The notes beneath the pieces were generated by a model. The model was not told the DNA's origin. It did not search any database and saw only the letters and a list, made by a program, of their open reading frames with translations. DNA of 64,000 bases from positions 186,001-250,000 of the forward strand of contig CALGSZ010000105.1 of NCBI GenBank assembly GCA_937901745.1. The letters run 5' to 3'. The translations under genes and the position numbers were made by a program. Shown piece by piece: positions 17,881 to 25,647 of the stretch. The stretch is from an uncultured Chloroflexota bacterium. GTDB taxonomy: Bacteria > Chloroflexota > Chloroflexia > Thermomicrobiales > UBA6265. Position 1 is the first letter of the stretch. Each line of letters opens with the position of its first letter.

Positions 17881-17909
17881 TTGACAGGAGTCGGCTAAAC
17901 CGATAGGAT
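17881..17909 (+). promoter_or_regulatory. Promoter of exported mutarotase gene
   Basis: TTGACA (17881-17886), a 17-base spacer and TAGGAT (17904-17909). The spacer holds TCGG-CTAAA-CCGA (17891-17903), a short inverted repeat suited to a repressor. Its CTAAACCG octamer also occurs, reversed, at 8712-8719 in the lacI promoter. Confidence 0.6.
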
Positions 17910-17999
17910 TCGCCCGCTACCAAACAACTTTTCCCGACCGATCGATAAGGGTCCGCTGGTCCGTACCCGGCTGGGTTCGATGATAAGGAAGGGAGAGCC

Positions 18000-19214
18000 A
18001 TGGCACCATCCGTCGTACGTTTGCCTCGTCACATCGCGACGGTGCTCGGCACTGCCGTCGTCATCGCCCTCGTAACATCGACAATCGGCGCAGCGGCCGT
18101 ACTTGCACAGGACGCAACGCCGATGCCGGAAGGAACGCCTGCAGCGGGATTCAACATCACCCGGGAGCCGTTCGGAGACGTGGATGGCCAGCAAGTCGAT
18201 CTCTTTACTCTGACGAACCCCAACGGCATGGAAGTGAAAATCACGAACTATGGCGGGATCATCACTTCCATCATGGTTCCCGATCGTGACGGCAACATGG
18301 CCAACGTCACGCTCGGCTTCAACACCCTCGACGAGTACCTCGCGGGGCATCCCTACTTCGGATGCATCACCGGCCGCTACGCGAACCGGATCGCCCGCGG
18401 GATGTTCACGATTGACGGTCAGACGTACCACTTGGCGCTCAACAACTACCCGAACTCGCTACACGGCGGGAATAAGGGCTTCGACAAGCACGTCTGGGAT
18501 GCAACGGAATTCAGCGATGCGAACGGAGTCGGAGTGCGGCTCTCTCGCGTGAGCCCGGACGGGGAGGAAGGCTATCCCGGTAACCTTTCCGTCGAGGTGA
18601 CCTACACGCTGACGGCGAACAACGAGCTCCGCATCGACTACCATGCGACGACCGACGCGCCGACCGTGGTCAATCTGACGAACCACGCCTATTTCAATCT
18701 CGCTGGCGAGGGCACCGGCAACATCCTGGACCATGAGCTGCAGATCAACGCCAGCAACTACACGCCGGTGGACTCCACCCTCATCCCGACCGGTGAGATC
18801 GCGCCGGTCGCCGGCACGCCGTTCGACTTCACCACGCCGCACGTCATCGGCGAGCGCATCCGTGACAATCACGAGCAGCTCGTCATCGGCCGCGGCTACG
18901 ACCACAACTTCGTCCTTGACCGCCCGAGCCCGGACGACACCTCCCTGATCCTGGCCGCGCGGTTGCGCCACCCGGACAGCGGGCGCACGCTCGAGGTTTA
19001 CACGACCGAGCCGGGCATTCAGTTCTACTCCGGCAACTTCTTGGACGGCACGGTGTACGGCGCGAGCGGCAAGGCATATCGCCAAGGTGACGGGCTCGCG
19101 CTAGAGACGCAGCATTTCCCAGATTCGCCGAACCAGCCGAACTTCCCGTCCACGGAGCTCCGACCCGGTGAGACTTACCAGTCGACGACGATCTTCGCGT
19201 TCTCGGTAAGCTGA
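18000..19214 (+). CDS. galM: Aldose 1-epimerase (mutarotase), exported
   Basis: A 404-residue galactose mutarotase-like enzyme that interconverts alpha and beta anomers of aldoses. The N-terminus is a signal peptide (hydrophobic about residues 12-35, AVLAQDA), so the enzyme acts outside the membrane, unlike cytoplasmic GalM. Catalytic-site stretches are intact: GRYANRIARG, LHGGNKGFDKHVW, NLTNHAYFNLAGE with the acid His, and ALETQHFPDSPN with the base Glu. AAGGAAGGGAG precedes ATG 18000. It lies between the permease and binding-protein genes of a sugar importer, suggesting that it supplies the anomer the importer takes. Confidence 0.92.
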   Translation: MAPSVVRLPRHIATVLGTAVVIALVTSTIGAAAVLAQDATPMPEGTPAAGFNITREPFGDVDGQQVDLFTLTNPNGMEVKITNYGGIITSIMVPDRDGNMANVTLGFNTLDEYLAGHPYFGCITGRYANRIARGMFTIDGQTYHLALNNYPNSLHGGNKGFDKHVWDATEFSDANGVGVRLSRVSPDGEEGYPGNLSVEVTYTLTANNELRIDYHATTDAPTVVNLTNHAYFNLAGEGTGNILDHELQINASNYTPVDSTLIPTGEIAPVAGTPFDFTTPHVIGERIRDNHEQLVIGRGYDHNFVLDRPSPDDTSLILAARLRHPDSGRTLEVYTTEPGIQFYSGNFLDGTVYGASGKAYRQGDGLALETQHFPDSPNQPNFPSTELRPGETYQSTTIFAFSVS

Positions 19215-19246
19215 GCGGCGATCCGTACCAACCTATGGCGACCATT

Positions 19247-19277
19247 GCCCCGTTGAGCTAACGTGGCTCAACGGGGC
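19247..19277. terminator. Hairpin after galM
   Basis: Perfect 12-bp stem GCCCCGTTGAGC / GCTCAACGGGGC with a 7-base loop, 33 bases after the galM stop and 59 bases before the binding-protein start. There is no T-run; it may terminate or act as an RNA-stability element. Confidence 0.6.
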
Positions 19278-19335
19278 CGGGCGTAGTGTCGAACGTTTGG
19301 GTGTGGCTCCAGCACGGAGCGAGAGGAGGAGCGTC

Positions 19336-20391
19336 ATGAGCGACGAAGCGACAGGCCGCCCAATCCGTATCACCCGCCGCGCGTTCGTTGGGGCTGTTGG
19401 CGGTGGCGCCGCGGCGACGGCGCTGTTCGGGCCGATGACCGTCCGGCGGGCTCTGGCGCAGGAGGCAACGGCCACGCCAGGATTCGGCTGCATCGGACCG
19501 GCGCCAGAGGTCACGGTCACGCCCGTTCCCGAGGGAACGCAGATCTCGGTAGCGCTGGTGCCGAAGCTGGTCCACCCGTTCTTCGAGGACTGCCGGATCG
19601 GCGCCGAAGAAGCCGCGAACGAGCTCGGCGTCGACTTCCAGTGGGTTGTGCCGCAGACGGGCGACCCAGCGATCCAGGTGCAGATGATCGAGGACCTGGT
19701 GCGCACGCAGGTCCACGCGATCGTGATCTCACCGAACGAGCCGAAGTCCGTGGAGCCAGTCATCGCCGATGCCGTCAGCAAGGGCATTTTGGTGATGACG
19801 TTCGACTCTGACTCGCCGGACAGCCAGCGGCTGATCTACATCGGCACCGACAACAAGACCGCCGGCAGCGTCCAGGGCCAGACGCTCAATGAGCTGATCG
19901 GCGGCCAGGGCAAGGTCGCGATCATCACCGGCGGACTCGGCGCGCTGAATCTCAATCAGCGGATCGAGGGCCTACGGGAGGCGCTCAGCGAGAACATCGA
20001 GGTCGTGGACACCGTCGCCACGGACGAGGACCTGGCGAAGGGCCTCAGCGTCAGCGAGTCGCTCCTGCGCGCCCACCCCGACTTGAACGGCATCGCCTGC
20101 ATGAGCGCGACGGGTGGCCCAACGCTAGCTCAGGTGATCCGTGGGCCGGAGTTCAGCGACCGTATCGGGAAGGTGAAGATCGTCGCCTTCGACGACCTGG
20201 AGGAGACGAAGCGGGCGATCGACGAAGGTATCATCGACGCGACGATGGTCCAGCGCCCGGTCCAGATGGGACGGCTCTCCATTGAGTGGGCGTACAAGAT
20301 CCTGACCGGCGCCGCGACGCCGCCGTGCACGAACATCGACACGGGCGTGACGGTCGTTACCAAGGAGAACCTCGATAGCTACCAGAAGTAG
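19336..20391 (+). CDS. Sugar ABC transporter substrate-binding protein (RbsB-like, Tat signal)
   Basis: A 351-residue periplasmic-binding-protein-4/LacI-type sugar binder. A twin-arginine motif (TRRAFVGAVGGG) precedes an Ala-rich hydrophobic stretch and an ALAQEA cleavage region. The mature domain shows SVALVPKLVHPFFED, NEPKSVEPVIADA, FDSDSP and GTDNKTAG, typical of ribose/xylose binders, with the two-lobed repeat. ATG 19336 has GGAGGA upstream, so the extra 13 codons from 19297 are not needed. It lies between galM and the double ATPase and is flanked by strong hairpins on both sides. Confidence 0.9.
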   Translation: MSDEATGRPIRITRRAFVGAVGGGAAATALFGPMTVRRALAQEATATPGFGCIGPAPEVTVTPVPEGTQISVALVPKLVHPFFEDCRIGAEEAANELGVDFQWVVPQTGDPAIQVQMIEDLVRTQVHAIVISPNEPKSVEPVIADAVSKGILVMTFDSDSPDSQRLIYIGTDNKTAGSVQGQTLNELIGGQGKVAIITGGLGALNLNQRIEGLREALSENIEVVDTVATDEDLAKGLSVSESLLRAHPDLNGIACMSATGGPTLAQVIRGPEFSDRIGKVKIVAFDDLEETKRAIDEGIIDATMVQRPVQMGRLSIEWAYKILTGAATPPCTNIDTGVTVVTKENLDSYQK

Positions 20392-20414
20392 CGACGTAGC
20401 AGCGCAATATCTCG

Positions 20415-20446
20415 GCCGCGAGTCGGGCTCGATCCCGGCTCGCGGC
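20415..20446. terminator. Intercistronic hairpin between binding protein and ATPase
   Basis: A 13-bp stem (GCCGCGAG-TCGGG with CCCGG-CTCGCGGC, one T-G pair) and a 6-base loop. It fills most of the 64-bp gap and leaves little room for a ribosome-binding site, so it could lower ATPase expression relative to the binding protein. Confidence 0.6.
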
Positions 20447-20455
20447 TTGCCACGG

Positions 20456-21979
20456 ATGCCCATGGAAACCAACAACCGCCCAATCCTAGAGATGCAGCAC
20501 ATCCACAAGCGCTTCCCCGGCGTGCATGCGCTCAACGATGTCTCGATCACGGTCTATCCCGGGGAAGTGCTGGCGCTCGTCGGAGAGAACGGGGCCGGCA
20601 AATCGACGCTGATGAAGGTGCTCGCCGGGGCGGTTCAGCCCGACGAGGGGACGATTCTGATCGACGGCCAGCCAGTTGCGATCACCAACCCGCGTCGAGC
20701 GCAGGAATTGGGCATCGGCATCATTTACCAAGAGCTCAGCCTGGTGAACGCGCTGAGCATCGGCGAGAACATCTTCCTTGGCGATCTCCCGCGCCATCCG
20801 CGCCTGCCCGGCAAGGTCGATTGGCCCGAGCTCTGGCGACGCACCTCGAAGGTCCTCGAGCACGTCCGGCTGCGCATTCCGCCGCAGACTCTCGTCCGCG
20901 ACTTGAGCGTAGCTCAGAAGCAGATGGTCGAGATCGCCCGCGCGCTGGCGAGGAACGTTCGCGTCCTCATCCTCGATGAGCCGACGAGCGCGCTAACGCT
21001 CCAAGAGACGGAGACGCTGTTCAACATCATCCACGACTTGCGCGAGCGCGGCGTCGCGATCATCTACATCTCCCACCGGATGGAGGAGGTCTTCACCATC
21101 ACCCAACGGGTCACCGTCCTGCGCGACGGGCAGCTGATCGGGACGCTACCGACCTCGGAAGCGACGGAGGACCGGCTCATCAGCATGATGGTCGGGCGCG
21201 ACCTCTCCCGCCTCTTCTCCCGCGCGGCGGAAGCAACCGGGCCAGTCTGCCTGGAGGTGCGCGGGCTGCGCCGTGCTGGCGTCTTGAACGACATCTCCTT
21301 CCACGTACGCGCCGGTGAGATCGTCGGCATCGCCGGCCTTGTCGGCTCCGGCCGGACTGAGCTGGTCCGCTCGATCTTCGGCGCCGATCCGATTGACGGC
21401 GGCGAGATTCTGCTGAACGGCGAAAAGGTGACAATCCGCTCCCCGCGCGATGCGGTGCGGCTCGGCATCGGGCTGGTGCCGGAGGATCGCAAGCAGCAAG
21501 CGCTCTTCCTGCGACTGGCGATCCGCGAGAACATTTCGCTGCCGGTTCTGACCCGGCTCGGCACGCCCGCCTTCCCATCGCGCGCCAAGGAGCGCTCGCT
21601 CGTCGCCGACTACATCAAGAGCCTGCGCATCCGCACACCCTCGATGGAGCAGCGGGTCGAGGCGCTGAGCGGCGGCAACCAGCAGAAGGTCGTCATCGCC
21701 CGCTGGTTGGCGACCAATCCAAAGGTACTGATCCTGGACGAGCCGACGCGTGGCATTGATGTCGGCGCCAAGGCGGAGGTCCATGCCTTGATCGCGCGTC
21801 TGGCGGAGCAGGGCGTGGCGATCATCATGGTTTCCTCGGAGCTGCCGGAGATCCTCGGCATGAGCCACCGCGTCCTGGTGATGCGCCAGGGGCGGATCGT
21901 CGCCAACATCCCGCGTGAGGAGGCGACCGAGGAGCGGATCATGGCCGCCGCGACCGGGCAGACCGAGATCGCGGCCTAG
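20456..21979 (+). CDS. Sugar ABC transporter ATP-binding protein, double ATPase (RbsA-like)
   Basis: About 507 residues with two fused ATPase domains. Domain 1: Walker A GENGAGKST near residue 44, signature LSVAQKQ, Walker B LILDEPTSAL. Domain 2: degenerate Walker A GLVGSGRTE, signature LSGGNQQKV, Walker B LILDEPTRGIDVG, as usual for RbsA/XylG, where the second site is altered. Starts at 20456 and 20462 are both possible and neither has a strong ribosome-binding site, in keeping with the hairpin just upstream. With the permease at 16772 and the binder at 19336 it completes a pentose/hexose importer. Confidence 0.92.
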   Translation: MPMETNNRPILEMQHIHKRFPGVHALNDVSITVYPGEVLALVGENGAGKSTLMKVLAGAVQPDEGTILIDGQPVAITNPRRAQELGIGIIYQELSLVNALSIGENIFLGDLPRHPRLPGKVDWPELWRRTSKVLEHVRLRIPPQTLVRDLSVAQKQMVEIARALARNVRVLILDEPTSALTLQETETLFNIIHDLRERGVAIIYISHRMEEVFTITQRVTVLRDGQLIGTLPTSEATEDRLISMMVGRDLSRLFSRAAEATGPVCLEVRGLRRAGVLNDISFHVRAGEIVGIAGLVGSGRTELVRSIFGADPIDGGEILLNGEKVTIRSPRDAVRLGIGLVPEDRKQQALFLRLAIRENISLPVLTRLGTPAFPSRAKERSLVADYIKSLRIRTPSMEQRVEALSGGNQQKVVIARWLATNPKVLILDEPTRGIDVGAKAEVHALIARLAEQGVAIIMVSSELPEILGMSHRVLVMRQGRIVANIPREEATEERIMAAATGQTEIAA

Positions 21980-21980
21980 G

Positions 21981-22946
21981 TCAGGTACAGGCCGCGCGAC
22001 CAGCGGCGATCGCCTCGTTGATGCCCCACTTTGGCGGATAGAACGGCTCCGGAAGCGGGCCGATCGGGGCAAACTTCGTCTTGATGCGCGTGCGGTCGCT
22101 GCGCAGCCGCGGGAACGCCACCCGCGCGTACTTGTCGACCTCGCAGAACAGGTTCTGACAATCGCTGGCGTGCAACGGTCGCCCCCACAACGACTGGAAC
22201 CGCAGCCCCAGGCGAGCGAACTCCTGCGCCTGCCGCTCGACCATCCAGTGGACGACTTCGGCCGGCGAGAGCGAGCCAGTGCTCACGAAGCACTTGCGAA
22301 TGCCCCGAATCGCTCCCGGTCCCGGCGCGGTGAAATCGTTCTCACCGAAATCCAGCAGCTCGCTGTAATTGAGATCGAGCGCAATCTGGTAGGCCAGAAA
22401 CGAGCCGATCAGTGGATATGCGCGCAGCTCGCGATAGACCGCCTCCAGGCTGCGCGCCCGCGCCAGCTTCCCCGCCAGCCCATCGTGCAGCATGGCCGCT
22501 ACCAGCTCCAGGTGAGCGCGATGCTTCCGCCGCCCGTCAGCGCCGCCGGGCAGGATGAAGGCGTTGGTGTAGATCGCCTCTCCACGGCCAAGCGCGGCTT
22601 CGAGCGTGGCGTCGAATGCCGCGGGGTCGAAGCATTTTGCTCGGATCGGTCCGTGCGCCGCCTCCAGCAGCCGCCACGTCTCGATCTTGCTGAAGAGGCG
22701 AAACAACACGATCCGGACCAGCGTGTCCTCCGGCGAAAAGCCAGGTTGGTAGATCACCTCCCGGATGAGGTACTGGGAAACCCGATCGCTCGCCCGATAT
22801 GCATTGCAGAACGCGTAGGCGCGCAGAATCGGGTCGGCCGTCCACGGCGGCGGCTCGCCGGCGAGGCGTTGGAAGAAGATCGCCTGTCGCTCGGCGGCGA
22901 ACCGCCAATAGGCATCGAAGACCTTCGGCCGTGGCTGGGGCTCCAT
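21981..22946 (-). CDS. Putative nucleotide-kinase/HMUDK-like (alpha-glutamyl/putrescinyl thymine pyrophosphorylase-like) protein
   Basis: A 321-residue, mostly helical, soluble protein. The stretch FCNAYRASDRVSQYLIREV (residues about 46-64) matches, from memory, the conserved motif of the helical family first described in phage DNA-hypermodification systems (5-hmdU DNA kinase / aGPT-PPlase) and in scattered bacterial and fungal homologues. Other conserved-looking parts are FRLFSKIETW, YTNAFILPG, IGSFLAYQIALDLNY, GPGAIRGIRKCF and the Cys-rich HASDCQNLFCEVDKYAR. No base-modifying partner gene adjoins it. GAGG precedes ATG 22946. Its stop faces the ATPase stop with 1 bp between. The family call is by recollection, and the function in this cell is unknown. 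Confidence 0.55.
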   Translation of the reverse strand: MEPQPRPKVFDAYWRFAAERQAIFFQRLAGEPPPWTADPILRAYAFCNAYRASDRVSQYLIREVIYQPGFSPEDTLVRIVLFRLFSKIETWRLLEAAHGPIRAKCFDPAAFDATLEAALGRGEAIYTNAFILPGGADGRRKHRAHLELVAAMLHDGLAGKLARARSLEAVYRELRAYPLIGSFLAYQIALDLNYSELLDFGENDFTAPGPGAIRGIRKCFVSTGSLSPAEVVHWMVERQAQEFARLGLRFQSLWGRPLHASDCQNLFCEVDKYARVAFPRLRSDRTRIKTKFAPIGPLPEPFYPPKWGINEAIAAGRAACT

Positions 22947-23025
22947 GGTTTATCCTCGCGCCCCGATCAGCGCCGGAGGCTGGCGCCGAGCCGACATTGC
23001 CGGTCCGCGCCTTGCCAATGCGCGC

Positions 23026-23787
23026 CTACTCTTCGGCGAACTGGAACAGCGAGCAGCCGCCATCCACCAGCAGCACCGCGCCGGTCATGTAGTCGGCCGC
23101 CGACGAGCAGAGGAAGGCGGTCGCCTTCGCCACTTGCTCTGCCGTCTGTAGCTGGCCGAGCGGAATGACGTGCTTGATGCGGCGCGCGTACTGCGGCTCC
23201 GTCTCCATTTGATGCTTGGCGAGACCCGCGTAGACGATCCCTGGCGCGATGACATTGACCAAGATGCCGTGCTGAGCGAGCTCCCGCGCCATGGACTTCG
23301 CGAGCATGCGCACGCCGGCCTTCGTTGCCGAATAGGCGGAGATCTCCGGCCACGGCACCTCCTGCACCCAGGAGCCGGTGAAGAGAATCCGCCCCGGCCG
23401 TCCCCGCTGCACCATCAGGCGGGCCGCCGCCTGCCCAACGTTGAAGCAGCCCGTCAGATTGACATCCACGTGCTCTTGCCACTGCTCCGGCGTGATCTCC
23501 AGGAACGGGATGCCGAAGCCGATCGCCTGGTTGGCGATGGCAATGTCCAGGGGATCGATCGCGGCAAGCGCCGCCTCGACGGCCGCGCGGTCGCGCACGT
23601 CGGCTTGCACGTAGGCGACATCGCCGTGTTGACGGGCCCGCTCCAGCCAGGGCGCAGCTTCCGCTGGCGACTTCCGGTCGATCAGCGTCACGCGCGCTCC
23701 GAGGCGAGTCAGCTCGGCGCCCATTGCCGAGCCGATGTCGCCCGCGCCGCCAGTAATCGCCACGCCCAACCCCGCGATACCTTCCAT
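23026..23787 (-). CDS. Short-chain dehydrogenase/reductase
   Basis: A 253-residue classical SDR. The cofactor loop is TGGAGDIGSAMG near residue 11; D-V follows in QADVRD; ANQAIGFG replaces the usual NNAG; the catalytic Ser is in FTGSWVQ and Tyr/Lys in YSATK. The C-terminal strand is VDGGCSLF. Asp after the second strand (LIDRK) suggests NAD(H) preference. ATG 23787 has GAGAGGAG upstream, which decides the start. It is divergent from the GntR gene and probably belongs to the same sugar or sugar-acid locus, oxidising an aldose or polyol (inference). Confidence 0.88.
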   Translation of the reverse strand: MEGIAGLGVAITGGAGDIGSAMGAELTRLGARVTLIDRKSPAEAAPWLERARQHGDVAYVQADVRDRAAVEAALAAIDPLDIAIANQAIGFGIPFLEITPEQWQEHVDVNLTGCFNVGQAAARLMVQRGRPGRILFTGSWVQEVPWPEISAYSATKAGVRMLAKSMARELAQHGILVNVIAPGIVYAGLAKHQMETEPQYARRIKHVIPLGQLQTAEQVAKATAFLCSSAADYMTGAVLLVDGGCSLFQFAEE

Positions 23788-23984
23788 GATCCGCTCCTCT
23801 CGCTCCGCGTCCGCATTCGATGCCGGTCTACGCGCTTTGAGCACGAGCCTCGATCGTCTCATTGCCGCGCACGCCTCTCGCTGGAAGCGGCGAGACGCGC
23901 CATGACAATGCTCCTCACCGAAGTCTTGCGGAATTCTCTCCAGCCTTCACGCCGCCGGCAATTGCTCATGCAGGCTCGTCTATC

Positions 23985-24041
23985 TTGACAGCGCATAAAT
24001 CACCGTCTATCGTGGGGCCACTCTCATGGTTGGTCAAACCA
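23985..24041 (+). promoter_or_regulatory. Promoter and putative GntR/FCD operator at the regulator gene
   Basis: TTGACA (23985-23990), a 17-base spacer and TATCGT (24008-24013), predicting a start near 24020, only about 6 bases before ATG 24026. TGGT-CAA-ACCA (24031-24041) fits the TGGTnnnACCA palindrome known for FadR-subfamily regulators and overlaps the first codons, as for autorepression. Confidence 0.6.
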
Positions 24042-24829
24042 GTCAGTCCGCACTGCATCTATCTCGCGGCGAACTTGCCGCACTCCTTGAAGGGCAGATC
24101 CTGAGCGGGGAGCTGCCGGTCGGGACCCGCTTGCCTTCCGAGCGGCAGCTGGCCGAGCGCTACGGCGTCAGCCGCCCGATCGTCCGCGAGGCACTACGCA
24201 CGCTCAGCGAGCGCGGCCTGATCGCGGTGCTCCCTGGCCGAGGCTCGTTCGTCCGCCAGGCCCGCGCGACCGACGTCGCCAGCCAGCTCGACGCGCTCTA
24301 CCGGCGCCGACAGGCCACGCCGCGCGATCTCGTCGAGGCGCGGACGACGCTGGAATGCGCCGCCGTCGAGATGGCGGCCGCCCGCGCCACGAGCGATGGT
24401 CTGCGGGCTATGGAGCGTGCGCTGCATGGCTTCGAGCGGAGCCAGACCGTCGTCGAGCGGGCTCGCTACGACCTGGCGTTCCATCTCGCCATCGCTCGAG
24501 CTTCGGGCAACCCGGTCATCGAGACGATGTTCGGCTCGATCGCCACACTCACGTTCGAGCTCATGCTCCGCAGCCTGAGCGATCCGAATGTCACGCGTGC
24601 CTCGATACCGTATCATCACGACATCGTTCATGCGATTCAGGAGCGGGACGCGGCGCGGGCACGCGCTGCAATGGCGGCTCATCTCGCTGTCGCCAGCGCA
24701 CTCTACGGTGACGACTACGATCGAAGCATCGAGAGCGTCATTCCGATGTGGCTGGCCCGCACTGTCGCTCCCGGCGTAACGCTGGAGGACCTGCTGCCAT
24801 CCCTCGAAGAGGAGGGAGACGGTTCGTAG
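24026..24829 (+). CDS. GntR-family (FadR/FCD) transcriptional regulator
   Basis: A 267-residue regulator. The N-terminal winged helix reads LPSERQLAERYGVSRPIVREALRTLSERGLI (residues about 36-66, quoted here only as landmark ends LPSERQLAERYGVS and REALRTL) and is followed by RGSFV. The C-terminal FCD domain has the helical LVEARTTLE, the metal-ligand Asp in RYDLAFHLAI and His residues in YHHDIVHAI, typical of metal-dependent organic-acid or sugar-acid sensing. It heads the operon with the half-size ATPase and permease. A very short leader and no ribosome-binding site suggest unusual initiation. Confidence 0.9.
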   Translation: MVGQTSQSALHLSRGELAALLEGQILSGELPVGTRLPSERQLAERYGVSRPIVREALRTLSERGLIAVLPGRGSFVRQARATDVASQLDALYRRRQATPRDLVEARTTLECAAVEMAAARATSDGLRAMERALHGFERSQTVVERARYDLAFHLAIARASGNPVIETMFGSIATLTFELMLRSLSDPNVTRASIPYHHDIVHAIQERDAARARAAMAAHLAVASALYGDDYDRSIESVIPMWLARTVAPGVTLEDLLPSLEEEGDGS

Positions 24830-24843
24830 CCGAGGAGGATTGC

Positions 24844-25647
24844 ATGGCCGAGCAGGTGAGGAGCAGCATCGCGGCCGACGGCGCCGACCGCCGCGACACG
24901 CCGCTGCTGGAAGCGCGTGGCATCTGCAAGTCGTTCCTCCATGTACAAGCCCTTCAGGACGTCAATTTCCGAGTCTATCCCGGGGAAATTGTCGCCCTGG
25001 TCGGCGACAACGGCGCGGGCAAGAGCACGCTGATGAAGGTCCTCTGCGGCGCGCACCACGCTGACCGGGGGGAAATCTTCATCGAGGGGCGGCCAGTGAC
25101 GATCCGCAATCCGCACGATGCCCAGGCACTCGGCATCGCGGTCGTCTACCAGGATCTCGCCCTCGTCAACCAGCGCGACGTCGCCAGCAATGTCTTCCTG
25201 GGGCGCGAGCCGAAGCGAGGCTTCGGGGTCGTCGATAAGCCACGCATGGTCCGCGAATCCCGCCAGGTTCTGCAGCGGCTGAAGATCAACATCCCGTCCG
25301 TCTACGCGCAGGTCGGGCTTCTCTCCGGAGGCCAGCGCCAAGCCGTGGCGATCGCGCGAGCCATCCACCAGGGCGGGCGGCTGATCTTCATGGACGAGCC
25401 GACTGCCGCGCTCGGCGTGCAGGAGCAGGCGAAAGTGCTCAAGCTCATCGAGGACCTCAAGGCCGAAGGAACCGCGGTCGTCGTCGTCAGTCACAACCTC
25501 CAGCACGTCTTCGACGTCGCCGACCGGATCGTCGTGATGCGCGGCGGGCGGAACGCCGGTGAGCGGATCAAATCCGAGACGACGCCGGAAGAGATCGTTC
25601 GCCTGATCGTCGGGGCCGACCGCATCAGGGCGGCAGAGGTGGCATAG
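24844..25647 (+). CDS. Sugar ABC transporter ATP-binding protein, single domain (FrcA-like)
   Basis: A 267-residue single ATPase of the CUT2 class. Walker A GDNGAGKST near residue 58, Q-loop in VVYQDLAL, signature LLSGGQRQ, Walker B LIFMDEPTAALG, H-loop VVVSHN. Unlike the 507-residue RbsA-type protein earlier in the window it has one domain, so two copies would dimerise, as in fructose-type FrcA systems. GAGGAGG lies about 7 bases before ATG 24844. It abuts the permease gene without any gap. Confidence 0.9.
   Translation: MAEQVRSSIAADGADRRDTPLLEARGICKSFLHVQALQDVNFRVYPGEIVALVGDNGAGKSTLMKVLCGAHHADRGEIFIEGRPVTIRNPHDAQALGIAVVYQDLALVNQRDVASNVFLGREPKRGFGVVDKPRMVRESRQVLQRLKINIPSVYAQVGLLSGGQRQAVAIARAIHQGGRLIFMDEPTAALGVQEQAKVLKLIEDLKAEGTAVVVVSHNLQHVFDVADRIVVMRGGRNAGERIKSETTPEEIVRLIVGADRIRAAEVA

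Noticed and set aside
21915..23168. 417-residue open frame on the plus strand
   Set aside because: It is antisense to the HMUDK-like and SDR genes and starts inside the ABC ATPase.
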